Positions 1-7,173 of a stretch of DNA of 18,570 nucleotides are shown here, in pieces. The stretch lies in assembly GCA_900753165.1 (NCBI GenBank), contig CAADYC010000026.1:1-18570 (forward strand), given 5' to 3'. Origin of the DNA: Clostridia bacterium. Lineage in GTDB: Bacteria > Bacillota > Clostridia > TANB77 > CAG-508. The position numbers and the translations under genes were made by a program. Each line of letters opens with the position of its first letter. Positions within the stretch are counted from its first letter, which is position 1. Under the pieces are notes generated by a model. The model was not told the DNA's origin. It saw only the letters and a program-made list of their open reading frames with translations, and did no database searches.

Positions 1-450
1 TATAACATTTCTGCCCAGTCTTGTGATTCTGTTCCACCTGCTCCTGGATGTATTGTGACAATAGCATTATTTGCGTCATATTTGCCTGATAAAAGAGTTT
101 CTAGTTCTAGCCTTTCTAATTTCCTTTGTTCCTTTTTTGTGTTCTTTATTATGTCTTTTAAAAGTTCATCTTCAAAACTCTCTTTTACCAATTCTGATAA
201 TTCTAATGAATCATTAATTTCTTTTTCAAGTTCCCTATATTTAACAACTTTACTTTTTATTCTTTTTATTTCTGATAATACTTTTTTGGTTTCTTCATTA
301 TTTGTTGTCCAAAAATTTGGGTTAGTTGTTTTTTCTTCGAGGTTGCTAAGTTCTTTTTCTAATTTAGCAATGTCAAAGAGATTCACCTAAATTCTGTAAT
401 TTTGCTTTTAAATCTTCTAGTAATCTAATATTTTCTTCAAGTTCTAACAT
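1..450 (-). CDS. prfB: peptide chain release factor 2 (RF2), N-terminal part, with programmed frameshift
   Basis: RF2 recognises UGA and UAA stop codons and triggers peptide release on the ribosome. The window holds only the N-terminal part; the gene runs off the left edge. Translation from ATG 450 gives 25 codons ending in CTT, then an in-frame TGA at 375-373. After a +1 shift the reading continues without a stop to position 1 and gives the conserved RF2 region IVTIHPGAGGTESQDWAEML at the window edge. This matches the well-known autoregulatory frameshift of prfB, including the stop at codon 26. The start is supported by AGGAGAG (463-457) six bases upstream. It lies directly downstream of the operon-B terminator on the same strand and probably has its own promoter at 544-516. 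In many Bacillota prfB directly follows secA; here secA lies about 11.4 kb upstream. Confidence 0.95.
372..388 (-). promoter_or_regulatory. prfB +1 programmed ribosomal frameshift site
   Basis: Read on the minus strand, an internal Shine-Dalgarno-like AGGTGA (388-383) is followed by ATCT, then the slippery codon CTT (378-376), stop TGA (375-373) and C (372). CTT TGA C is the canonical RF2 shift site, where low RF2 lets the ribosome slip +1 past UGA. The spacing from AGGTGA to CTT is 4 bases, and the SD core differs from the AGGGGG of E. coli, so shift efficiency may differ. Confidence 0.93.
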
Positions 451-460
451 TTTTCACTCT

Positions 461-480
461 CCTATAAGAAAAATTATAGG
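461..480 (-). promoter_or_regulatory. hairpin that can mask the prfB ribosome binding site
   Basis: CCTATAA (480-474, read on the minus strand) can pair with TTATAGG (467-461) across a 6-base loop. The right arm contains the first bases of the prfB Shine-Dalgarno AGGAGAG (463-457). The left arm is part of the 3' arm of the upstream terminator stem (503-495 with 484-476), so the two hairpins are mutually exclusive. Regulation by switching between them is inference from base pairing only. Confidence 0.35.
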
Positions 481-503
481 GAGATAGTTTGTGCTCTCCC
501 TAT
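476..503 (-). terminator. rho-independent terminator after the surface protein gene, or prfB leader attenuator
   Basis: On the minus strand ATAGGGAGA (503-495) pairs perfectly with TCTCCCTAT (484-476) across a 10-base loop, followed by AATTTTTCTT. It lies 25 bases past the stop codon of the surface protein gene and would end operon B. It also lies inside the predicted prfB leader, so it could act as an attenuator for prfB. Confidence 0.8.
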
Positions 504-515
504 TTAACTTTATAT

Positions 516-544
516 ATATTAACATACTTATATATTATTTTCAA
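516..544 (-). promoter_or_regulatory. candidate sigma-A promoter of prfB
   Basis: TTGAAA (544-539), a 17-base spacer and TAATAT (521-516) on the minus strand, overlapping the 3' end of the surface protein gene. Transcription would start near 509, just before the hairpin at 503-476. The local sequence is very AT-rich, so a chance match is possible. Confidence 0.4.
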
Positions 545-3401
545 GAATTATGTTATGCATTTCTTGATTTTTGTCTTTCCAACTTTGTTTATATCCATCC
601 ATTTTATTATTAACAATTTTTATTGTTTGTGGTGTTTTATCTGCTAAATTTAAAATATATATTAAATTTCTTTTATAATTTGCTTTTTCAAAATTGATAG
701 TATTACCTTCAAATGTTACAATGTGATTATTTAAATTTCCACCATTAAACATTAATAGGTTTGAAGTTTCATTATTTGATATTTCGTCATAATTGCTTTC
801 TATAATATTATCCTTAATATTACTATCATAATTCAAATTTCCAGTATGATATTGTGCAAATGAACCAAATTTTGAATTAAATGTAATATTGTTTTTTGTG
901 AATTCTTTAGGCTTGTTTAACAAAATTCTTACAAATTTATTAAATATCATGTTGTTATTATACATACTTGCAACTTCACCTGTAAACGCCTCATTTATTT
1001 CACTATTTGATGTTATTTTGTTACCGTTAAATGTAATGTTTTCTGCATTTGAAGACAATATTCCTCTAATATCATATGAAGTAGCATTATTTAATTCAAT
1101 ATAATTATTTTCAATTGTTACATTTTTTGAATTATTTTCTTGATTATCTTTTGGGAAATACATTATAAAGGTATTTGTTGAACCACTTATAACATCTACT
1201 TTTTCAAATTTTATATTGTTATTTTTTATACTTAAATTATCTGCATTTCTTGAGTGTAATAAGCTCATTGTTGCTTTTACATCAACTGTGTTTCCCTCAA
1301 ATCTTATATTTTTAGCTTTTTTACTTGAATTGGAACCAAATGTAAAACTCATAGTACTTGGGTCTGTGCTATTTGACATTGTAAATGTATTATTTAGAAT
1401 GTTAACATTTTCAATACTTCCCATAAATACTGCTAAGATTTCGTCATGGCTTTTTTTATAGCATCTATTATTAGTAAATGTTACATCACTTGCACCTCTA
1501 TTGAATAAGTCTCTTATCCAAATACATCCACCCTCTTTAGCATCATTTGCTAAATATAAATCACAATTTTCTATTAAGACATTGTGCCAGCCAGTGTATA
1601 AATCAATATTACCGTATGAATGTTCACTATTTGCTGTCTCTGGAACTTTAAAAGAACATCCAACAATTTTAATGTTTGTAGCTCCAACATAAACCTGAGT
1701 TTTATATAAGTTTTCAATATTTTCTGTTTCTCTTGCTTCAATATTCAAATTGCTAATGTTACAGTCATTTGATTGTATAACAAATAAAAATTCACTATAT
1801 TTTTCTGGCTTATAATCATTATCTGTAAAAATTGTACTTCCATTTCCATTTATATTAGTTGATACTGTGTCTAGATTTATTCTATCTGTTATTTTATATT
1901 TACCTTTTGGCATGTCTATATTTGCTACACAAGAGTTAAAAGCTGTTCTTAAATATTGAGTGTCATCATCTTTTGCATTTCCTTTTGCTCCGAATTGTTT
2001 TACATTCACAGTTTCATTTATAATTGCAAGTTTGGCTAATAAACCATTATTCAATTCAATATAAAGTCCGTTGTCTATTTTAATATTTGAATCTTTTTCT
2101 ATAATATCATATCTTCCTGCTCCACCGTCATTTTCTGTGTAATATCCTAATGTTTTATACTTGTCCCCTACTTTTGCATCTAAATTTCTAAGTTCTTCTA
2201 CATTTTTTACAGCTGTATATCTGTCTTGAGCAGGTTCTAATGGAGTTGTACTTGGTGTTACAATTGAGTTCTCATTAAATTCTTCATATCCATTTGGTAT
2301 GTTACTGTAATCTTTAAATTCTTCCTTTTTAATAATAAAATTGCAAAGTTCTTCAATTTCTGATGTTTTTATGTTTTCTCTATTTAAAAGTTCAAAAATA
2401 TCACCAGAATTTACATATCCATTATTGTTTTCATCTGCTAATATTTTTACTGTATATTTTTCGTTATTTTTGAATGTTGCAGTTGCTCCAGATAGTATGT
2501 TTTGATTAAGTTCTGTAGCTTTAGTTTTTTCTTTAAAATCTTGTGTTGTCATATTTCTTAATTCATTTGATGTTGATAATACTACTAAGATATTTTTATC
2601 ATTTTTATTTATATAAATTTTATCTTCACTTGAAGCTGAAATATATTTGCTAAAGAATGTTAATGCTCCTATTAATATTATTGCAATTGATAACATTATT
2701 TTTGATTTTTTAGTTAATTGTTCATTTTTTATTACTATAATTAAAAATAAAAATGTAATGATTATTATAATTAAATCTCTAAATTTAAAGTCTATTCCTG
2801 TTTTAGGCAGTGGTTTTATTGATTTTGTATTATCTTCACTTGATGTATTATCTTTTTTTGAAATTTCTATATTATTAAAACTATTATTTGTATTTTCAAT
2901 TGTGTTATTTAATGAATTACCATTGTTGATGTCATTTTTTGTTATAGTGTTTTCTTGGTTTGGAGTTTTCTTTACTATTTTTATATTTTCACTTATTATA
3001 TTATCTATTTGCTTTTCTTCTGAATTAGTATGAACAGTTATATTTTCTACCTTAATATTTGTTTTATTTGTTTCGGCTGTTGCTTTGAACTTTAATGTTA
3101 TTTTGTCTGTCCCAATTTTATTTAAATTATAATAACAACAAATTAACTCTGCGTTTTTTTGAATATAATTTGTCTTTAAATCCGTTGTATTTGCTTCGAA
3201 ATATGTTATTTTTTGATTGTCATAATAAACAGAAAAGTCAGCTGTTTGTACTTTTTCATCAAATTCTATTGTGAATTCAATTTGATCTCCTATTTCTACT
3301 TTACTTGAATTTATGTTGCTATGTATTGCTGACACTATGTTTACTAATAATAATATTGTTAGTATAAATATTAATGTTATTTTTCTTTTGATTTTTTTCA
3401 T
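528..3401 (-). CDS. multidomain surface protein: cohesin-like domain, internal LPKTG, two membrane segments, dockerin-like loop, beta-helix
   Basis: A 957-residue exported protein of unknown substrate. Residues 1-25 are a signal peptide. Residues 30-125 resemble a cohesin/carbohydrate-binding-type beta-sandwich. An Asn/Ser/Thr-rich linker leads to LPKTG at 198-202, hydrophobic residues 209-224, a basic stretch and a second hydrophobic segment 234-253. Residues 323-334 match the dockerin F-hand pattern (D323, N325, N327, G328, N331, D334), present once. Residues 396-436 resemble the GYYTENDGGAGRY linker of tailspike-like proteins, and 467-482 carry the pectate-lyase-3 signature (VKQFGAKGN...DDDT). 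The rest is Asn-rich parallel beta-helix repeats. ATG 3401 is preferred because AAGGGG lies just upstream; ATG 3440 would overlap the previous gene. The internal sorting signal is unusual: sortase cleavage would free the cohesin-like part and leave the beta-helix on the membrane. Family assignments are by eye. Confidence 0.8.
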   Translation of the reverse strand: MKKIKRKITLIFILTILLLVNIVSAIHSNINSSKVEIGDQIEFTIEFDEKVQTADFSVYYDNQKITYFEANTTDLKTNYIQKNAELICCYYNLNKIGTDKITLKFKATAETNKTNIKVENITVHTNSEEKQIDNIISENIKIVKKTPNQENTITKNDINNGNSLNNTIENTNNSFNNIEISKKDNTSSEDNTKSIKPLPKTGIDFKFRDLIIIIITFLFLIIVIKNEQLTKKSKIMLSIAIILIGALTFFSKYISASSEDKIYINKNDKNILVVLSTSNELRNMTTQDFKEKTKATELNQNILSGATATFKNNEKYTVKILADENNNGYVNSGDIFELLNRENIKTSEIEELCNFIIKKEEFKDYSNIPNGYEEFNENSIVTPSTTPLEPAQDRYTAVKNVEELRNLDAKVGDKYKTLGYYTENDGGAGRYDIIEKDSNIKIDNGLYIELNNGLLAKLAIINETVNVKQFGAKGNAKDDDTQYLRTAFNSCVANIDMPKGKYKITDRINLDTVSTNINGNGSTIFTDNDYKPEKYSEFLFVIQSNDCNISNLNIEARETENIENLYKTQVYVGATNIKIVGCSFKVPETANSEHSYGNIDLYTGWHNVLIENCDLYLANDAKEGGCIWIRDLFNRGASDVTFTNNRCYKKSHDEILAVFMGSIENVNILNNTFTMSNSTDPSTMSFTFGSNSSKKAKNIRFEGNTVDVKATMSLLHSRNADNLSIKNNNIKFEKVDVISGSTNTFIMYFPKDNQENNSKNVTIENNYIELNNATSYDIRGILSSNAENITFNGNKITSNSEINEAFTGEVASMYNNNMIFNKFVRILLNKPKEFTKNNITFNSKFGSFAQYHTGNLNYDSNIKDNIIESNYDEISNNETSNLLMFNGGNLNNHIVTFEGNTINFEKANYKRNLIYILNLADKTPQTIKIVNNKMDGYKQSWKDKNQEMHNIILENNI

Positions 3402-3430
3402 ATTTGTTCCCCTTATTTTTCCTTCCATTC

Positions 3431-3916
3431 TTAAAAACAATTAGATAAAATACTTTTTGCAATATTTTCTAATACTATTTGTTTTTGATTTTCTCTTGTA
3501 TCATCTGGCACATGAATTTCTTCTACATGAATTTCTGAAGTATTACTAGCTATTGCAAACCAAACACAATTCAATTTATCGACTGGATTATTGGGGTCAA
3601 TTCTTCCAAGTTGTCCTGTAACACCAATTGCAATATCTGAATTTGCTTGTTGTTTAACAGCTCTTGCCATTTCGATTGCTGTTTCTTTACTATATACTGT
3701 ATATTTTTCAATAATTTTACTTGAAACACCTTGTTTTATTTTTGCTTCATTACTATATGTGACATAGCTTTCTTTTATAACTGCTGACGCTCCTGAAATA
3801 TTGGTTATTTCGTTTGCTATTCCTCCTCCTGTGCAACTTTCCATTGTTGCTATTGTCATGTTTTTTTCTATTAATTTCTTTACAATTTTTTTCCATGCTT
3901 TTTCTTGTGTTTTCAT
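3431..3916 (-). CDS. pncC: stand-alone CinA C-terminal domain, nicotinamide-nucleotide amidase-like
   Basis: A 161-residue protein matching the CinA-C family (PF02464). Members hydrolyse nicotinamide mononucleotide to nicotinate mononucleotide and ammonia in pyridine nucleotide salvage. The family motifs are visible: ESCTGG near residues 27-32, a YVTYSNEAK segment after the GASAV turn, and TGQLGRIDPNNP where most members have a glycine-rich TGIAGP loop. The length is the usual size for the one-domain form; the N-terminal molybdopterin-like domain of full CinA is absent. The start is supported by AAAGGAG ten bases upstream. It sits 33 bases after the coiled-coil gene and 29 bases before the surface protein start, so it is probably transcribed with both. 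The altered glycine loop (QLGRIDP) is a divergence that could affect activity. The gene symbol follows the one-domain amidase convention. Confidence 0.85.
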   Translation of the reverse strand: MKTQEKAWKKIVKKLIEKNMTIATMESCTGGGIANEITNISGASAVIKESYVTYSNEAKIKQGVSSKIIEKYTVYSKETAIEMARAVKQQANSDIAIGVTGQLGRIDPNNPVDKLNCVWFAIASNTSEIHVEEIHVPDDTRENQKQIVLENIAKSILSNCF

Positions 3917-3949
3917 ATTATAAATTCTCCTTTATTAATAAAAATGATT

Positions 3950-5230
3950 TTATATTTCTTGTTCTAGTTCATCATTAGATATTTTAGGGATTATATTTAA
4001 GTATTCAGTATTCTCTTTTAATTGCATTCCTCTACTAAAAGCAATTTTATCAGCTTTTCTAATACTATCAGGAGAAACATTTTTCTTAGAACAATTTAAA
4101 TTTTGGTATAATTCTTGTGCTAATATTCCAATATTGTCATAATTGTCATCACTGTATTCTAAAGTATATATATTATTTTCGTTAACTTTAAATATACAAT
4201 TTTTAGAATTTCTATGTTTTTTATCACTGTATACTAAACATTTTAATTTAAATTCTTTTTCTTGTTTATTAGCTGTTGGTTTAAACCCTGTTTGATGTAT
4301 ATGCAAAATGAAATTAGCAACACTAAGTAAATTGTATATTGAAATGATTTCTGAATCTGAGAAAAATTTATATATATTTGTATCATTGCTTTGTAAATAT
4401 ACTTTAACTGCAACAACATTTATTTTTTCTCCCTTTTCTAGTAATATTCCATCTGAATAAACAGATTCAACAGGATAGTGAGATAATAACGATAAAGTCT
4501 TACTTTCTGTGAAATTAAATTTATCATTGCTTGTTTTTTTACCTAAATTGATATATCCCAATTCATACCAAGAACCCGTGTTAGTATATTCGAATATGCT
4601 TCTATTGTTATATAAATTTGTTTTTTGAATTTCACCTTCAATATTTAATTTATTATTTATATTTTTTTTATCTTCTTTTATAATATCATATAATTCTTGT
4701 AATGTCATTTCTTTTTTGGTAAATTTTTCAAGAACAGATTTATATAGTTCTAATAATTCTTCTAAATTTTTGATTTTTTCATTTGATGCTAATAATTTGA
4801 CAGAATTATAATTTTCTTTTTCTATTTTTTGATTTGTTAATTCTATTTCTGTATTAGCTTTTTCTATTTTTTGACTTAAAGCTTTTTCCTTTTGTTTTAT
4901 TTCTGATAGTTTATCTTCTTTATATGCATATACTTCTTCTTTTACTTTTTGAATTTCTGATTTCGTTTCTTCCTTAATTTGAGATAATTTTTCTTCTGAT
5001 CTTTTTCTTTCTTCTTCTAATTCTAAATCTAGTTGTCTCTTTCTTTCAATATATTGCCTTTCTAAAGATTCTTTTTGGTCTTTATATTCTTTTTCTAGTT
5101 CTTGTTTTTTTTGATCGTATTCTTCTTTTAATTCATTACTAATTTGTGTTTTTATGTTTCTTTCCATTTTTTGAGCTATTGATTCTTCTTGTTCATTTTC
5201 TGATGAAAAATGTATATTCCTTTTTTTCAT
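3950..5230 (-). CDS. unrecognised coiled-coil protein, 426 residues
   Basis: I do not recognise this family. Residues about 12-175 are a highly charged Glu/Lys/Gln heptad region typical of a long coiled coil. Residues about 200-400 look like a folded alpha/beta domain with beta-rich stretches (IFEYTNTGSWYELGYINLG near 212-230; INVVAVKVYL near 270-279) and a short hydrophobic helix (ISIYNLLSVANFILHIHQTG, about 296-315). There is no signal peptide and no convincing transmembrane segment, so it is probably cytosolic. It is the third gene of a tight group: 20 bases after the 211-residue gene and 33 bases before cinA. Codon use is very AT-rich, more so than secA or the AAA+ operon. It could be a scaffold or assembly component, but nothing in the sequence proves a role. 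Confidence 0.75.
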   Translation of the reverse strand: MKKRNIHFSSENEQEESIAQKMERNIKTQISNELKEEYDQKKQELEKEYKDQKESLERQYIERKRQLDLELEEERKRSEEKLSQIKEETKSEIQKVKEEVYAYKEDKLSEIKQKEKALSQKIEKANTEIELTNQKIEKENYNSVKLLASNEKIKNLEELLELYKSVLEKFTKKEMTLQELYDIIKEDKKNINNKLNIEGEIQKTNLYNNRSIFEYTNTGSWYELGYINLGKKTSNDKFNFTESKTLSLLSHYPVESVYSDGILLEKGEKINVVAVKVYLQSNDTNIYKFFSDSEIISIYNLLSVANFILHIHQTGFKPTANKQEKEFKLKCLVYSDKKHRNSKNCIFKVNENNIYTLEYSDDNYDNIGILAQELYQNLNCSKKNVSPDSIRKADKIAFSRGMQLKENTEYLNIIPKISNDELEQEI

Positions 5231-5250
5231 TTATATCCTCGTTTCTGTAA

Positions 5251-5886
5251 TTATTCAAATTCTTTTATATCTTCTATTTCGATTTGTTTTAGACAGCTTT
5301 TCCAATATTCTAATTCATCTTCATAATACCATAAAATATCTGCCATGAGTCTTGCATTTATATGATTATAATGGTTTTGTATCATAAATCTTACATCTAG
5401 TGTCGATACTAAAACATCATTAGATCCCAAAGCTGTATAATAATCAAAATTAAATGCTTCTATATAGTTATAATATAGATTAGCTTCATCAATTACTCGA
5501 GCTAAATATTCCAGATTCTTCATTTGATATAAAGAATAAGCTTCGCGTTCATTTATTCTTTGTGCAGTTACAGTACCGTAATTATTAAGTCTGTCTTTAT
5601 AATTAGCTGCAAAATTTTTAAAAAGATTCCTTATTCCTCCATCTTTTTCTAAATAAGCTTTTTCAAGTTTGTCAAATTCTTGCAATTTTTCTTTCTTTTT
5701 ATTTATTTTTTTTCTTAATTTTCTAACCTTTTTCATAAAATCAAGATATTCTTTTGTTTTATCTCCATCTATATGATAAGACATAAAACGAATTGTTTTG
5801 TCTATGTTAGTATCGTTTTGTTTTTCTATCTCTTTTTCTTGCTGTATAGTATTTTCTTTATCAATTATTTCTTTATTTTCTTCCAT
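5251..5886 (-). CDS. unrecognised helical protein, 211 residues
   Basis: I do not recognise this family. The first 35 residues are charged and probably disordered. Residues about 45-85 form a basic coiled-coil stretch (MKKVRKLRKKINKKKEKLQEF). Residues 95-205 are predominantly helical and rich in aromatic residues (YYNYIEAFNFDYYTALG; ILWYYEDELEYWKSCL), suggesting a helical bundle that binds a protein or membrane partner. There is no signal peptide or clear membrane span. It starts one base after the stop of the 103-residue gene and ends 20 bases before the 426-residue gene, so the three are almost certainly co-transcribed and may form a complex. Function unknown. Confidence 0.7.
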   Translation of the reverse strand: MEENKEIIDKENTIQQEKEIEKQNDTNIDKTIRFMSYHIDGDKTKEYLDFMKKVRKLRKKINKKKEKLQEFDKLEKAYLEKDGGIRNLFKNFAANYKDRLNNYGTVTAQRINEREAYSLYQMKNLEYLARVIDEANLYYNYIEAFNFDYYTALGSNDVLVSTLDVRFMIQNHYNHINARLMADILWYYEDELEYWKSCLKQIEIEDIKEFE

Positions 5887-5887
5887 T

Positions 5888-6199
5888 TTAACATCCTTTC
5901 AATTGTAAATATATATCTCTCCAGTTGTTTAGTTCATTTTCTATGATTCTATATACATTTATAATATTAACATCCACATTATTAGTTTTATCTATTTTTA
6001 TATTTGTTATTTTTTTATTTGAATATGCTAATTTTAAGCATTGCATATATTTTAATTTTTTTTGTATTTCTTTTATTTCTTGAAAATCTTCTTCTACTAA
6101 GTTTAAAATTTCTTTATCTTTTAAATATGGCTGTAATTCTTGTAGTTTATCTATATATTTTAATATTTTTTTATAATTTTCAATATTCTTATTTTTCAT
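5888..6199 (-). CDS. unrecognised small helical protein, 103 residues
   Basis: First gene of operon B. The protein is Lys/Glu/Leu-rich and predicted by eye to be mostly helical, with a central beta-prone stretch (ITNIKIDKTNNVDVNIINVYR). It has no signal peptide, no cysteine cluster and no recognisable catalytic motif. The start ATG 6199 has a modest ribosome binding site (AAGGAA, seven bases upstream) and lies about 35 bases downstream of the predicted start of transcription. It is followed after one base by the 211-residue gene. Function unknown; translational coupling with its neighbour suggests a joint role. Confidence 0.65.
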   Translation of the reverse strand: MKNKNIENYKKILKYIDKLQELQPYLKDKEILNLVEEDFQEIKEIQKKLKYMQCLKLAYSNKKITNIKIDKTNNVDVNIINVYRIIENELNNWRDIYLQLKGC

Positions 6200-6222
6200 A
6201 GTTTTATTCCTTGTTTTAATAT

Positions 6223-6237
6223 TATACTTTTAGTATA
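6223..6237 (-). promoter_or_regulatory. palindrome at the operon B transcription start, possible operator
   Basis: TATACT-TTT-AGTATA is a 6-base inverted repeat with a 3-base centre, placed right at the predicted +1 of the promoter at 6269-6241. The position fits a repressor site, but the sequence is short and AT-rich. Confidence 0.3.
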
Positions 6238-6240
6238 GAA

Positions 6241-6269
6241 ATTATATAATCAAAATACTATTTTGTCAA
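6241..6269 (-). promoter_or_regulatory. consensus sigma-A promoter of operon B
   Basis: TTGACA (6269-6264), a 17-base spacer and TATAAT (6246-6241): both hexamers match the consensus exactly with ideal spacing. It would drive the 103-, 211- and 426-residue genes and probably cinA and the surface protein gene, to the terminator at 503-476. Confidence 0.85.
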
Positions 6270-6305
6270 TACATTATGTATAATTGTTCTGTTTTTCTTT
6301 AATAT

Positions 6306-6345
6306 AAAAAAACATACAAAACAAATTTGTTTTGTATGTTTTTTT
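6306..6345 (-). terminator. terminator of operon A
   Basis: A 40-base perfect palindrome centred at 6325/6326: AAAAA, then a 30-base core (arms 6311-6325 and 6326-6340), then TTTTT. It begins five bases past the stop codon of the 263-residue gene and ends in a T run on the minus strand. It is symmetrical, so it would also stop plus-strand transcription. Confidence 0.85.
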
Positions 6346-6349
6346 GTTA

Positions 6350-7141
6350 TTATAATTGAGGAACATTGAAAACATTTTGAGAAAAGAAATACCTAAAAAA
6401 TAAATCTCTTCCCATATGAATGGATGTAATATCTAAATGATTAATTTGAATGTCCATATTTTGCAGAGAACCAAGAATGAAAATCATATTTTCATTTTTA
6501 ATTTTTTCTAACATTCGAAGCATTTTGTTACTTAAAAATGTGCTATTTAAATTAATAAAGATTACAATTTTAGTGTTAAGCAATTGCGGATGTTCAAAAA
6601 AAGAATTAATTAGTATTTCCATATTCTTTGTTCTATCCGCTAGTTTTATTTTTCTATCAAAGATTTCTAAAGCATCCATAAATGATGTATCTTCGTTATT
6701 TTCAAATGATTTTATTATTTCATTTGCATAATATAAAAATTTCTCGCTATTAATAAAATAACCTTTTTCATTTAGATAATTGTATAGAACTGAAGTTATA
6801 CAGTTGTATATATCCATTCCTTCATAGTCAATGTCAATAGTAAAATATAATATTTCACTATATTGTTTCTTTAGTAAGTTTACTGATTTTTCTACCTTAT
6901 TGTCGTAAAAAACTCCAAATACTCCTAGCAAATCAGGTATTTCTTTGCGTTTGATTATTTGAATAAGGCGTCTAGTTAAATCATCATCACTTTCATATTC
7001 CTCAACCTTATTTGATTTATCATTAGGTTGATAATGCTCCTCTTCTAATTTTTTATCAACAGGTGTTAAAGAAACATCAGTTGATTTTTCCTTCAGAGTA
7101 CTTTTGTCAGAAGGAAATATTATTTGCCGCTTTTTAACCAT
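6350..7141 (-). CDS. unrecognised protein resembling a P-loop NTPase without Walker A
   Basis: Last gene of operon A, 263 residues, no confident family. Residues 1-52 are charged and probably disordered. From residue 71 the pattern looks like a degenerate AAA/RecA fold: a hydrophobic strand LLGVFGVFYDN where a GxxGxGK[ST] loop would be expected, then a helix and a strand ILYFTIDID (97-105), later KIVIFINLNS (191-200) in the place of Walker B, and MIFILGS (219-225) resembling the sensor-1 strand. Neither Walker lysine nor acidic Walker B pair is present, so ATP hydrolysis is unlikely. The start is supported by TAGGAGG seven bases upstream. It lies 32 bases after the radical-SAM gene. It could be a non-catalytic partner of the AAA+ ATPase encoded first in the operon; that is inference. 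Confidence 0.7.
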   Translation of the reverse strand: MVKKRQIIFPSDKSTLKEKSTDVSLTPVDKKLEEEHYQPNDKSNKVEEYESDDDLTRRLIQIIKRKEIPDLLGVFGVFYDNKVEKSVNLLKKQYSEILYFTIDIDYEGMDIYNCITSVLYNYLNEKGYFINSEKFLYYANEIIKSFENNEDTSFMDALEIFDRKIKLADRTKNMEILINSFFEHPQLLNTKIVIFINLNSTFLSNKMLRMLEKIKNENMIFILGSLQNMDIQINHLDITSIHMGRDLFFRYFFSQNVFNVPQL

Positions 7142-7173
7142 GTTTTTTCCTCCTACATTGTGTGTAAGGTTAC

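Noticed and set aside
373..375. In-frame TGA in prfB read as a nonsense mutation
   Set aside because: It sits at codon 26 in the exact CTT TGA C context of the programmed RF2 frameshift, and the +1 frame continues as RF2.
55..390. Plus-strand open frame of 111 codons
   Set aside because: It is the antisense of prfB, whose minus-strand frame encodes the conserved RF2 region.
2647..3033. Plus-strand open frame of 128 codons
   Set aside because: Antisense of the surface protein gene in low-complexity AT-rich sequence, with no ribosome binding site or family resemblance.
3402..3440. Upstream start for the surface protein gene
   Set aside because: It would overlap the cinA stop and lacks a good ribosome binding site, while ATG 3401 has AAGGGG and starts a normal signal peptide.
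6306..6345. Perfect 40-base palindrome as an attachment or origin site
   Set aside because: Its position five bases after a stop codon and the flanking A and T runs fit a terminator better.
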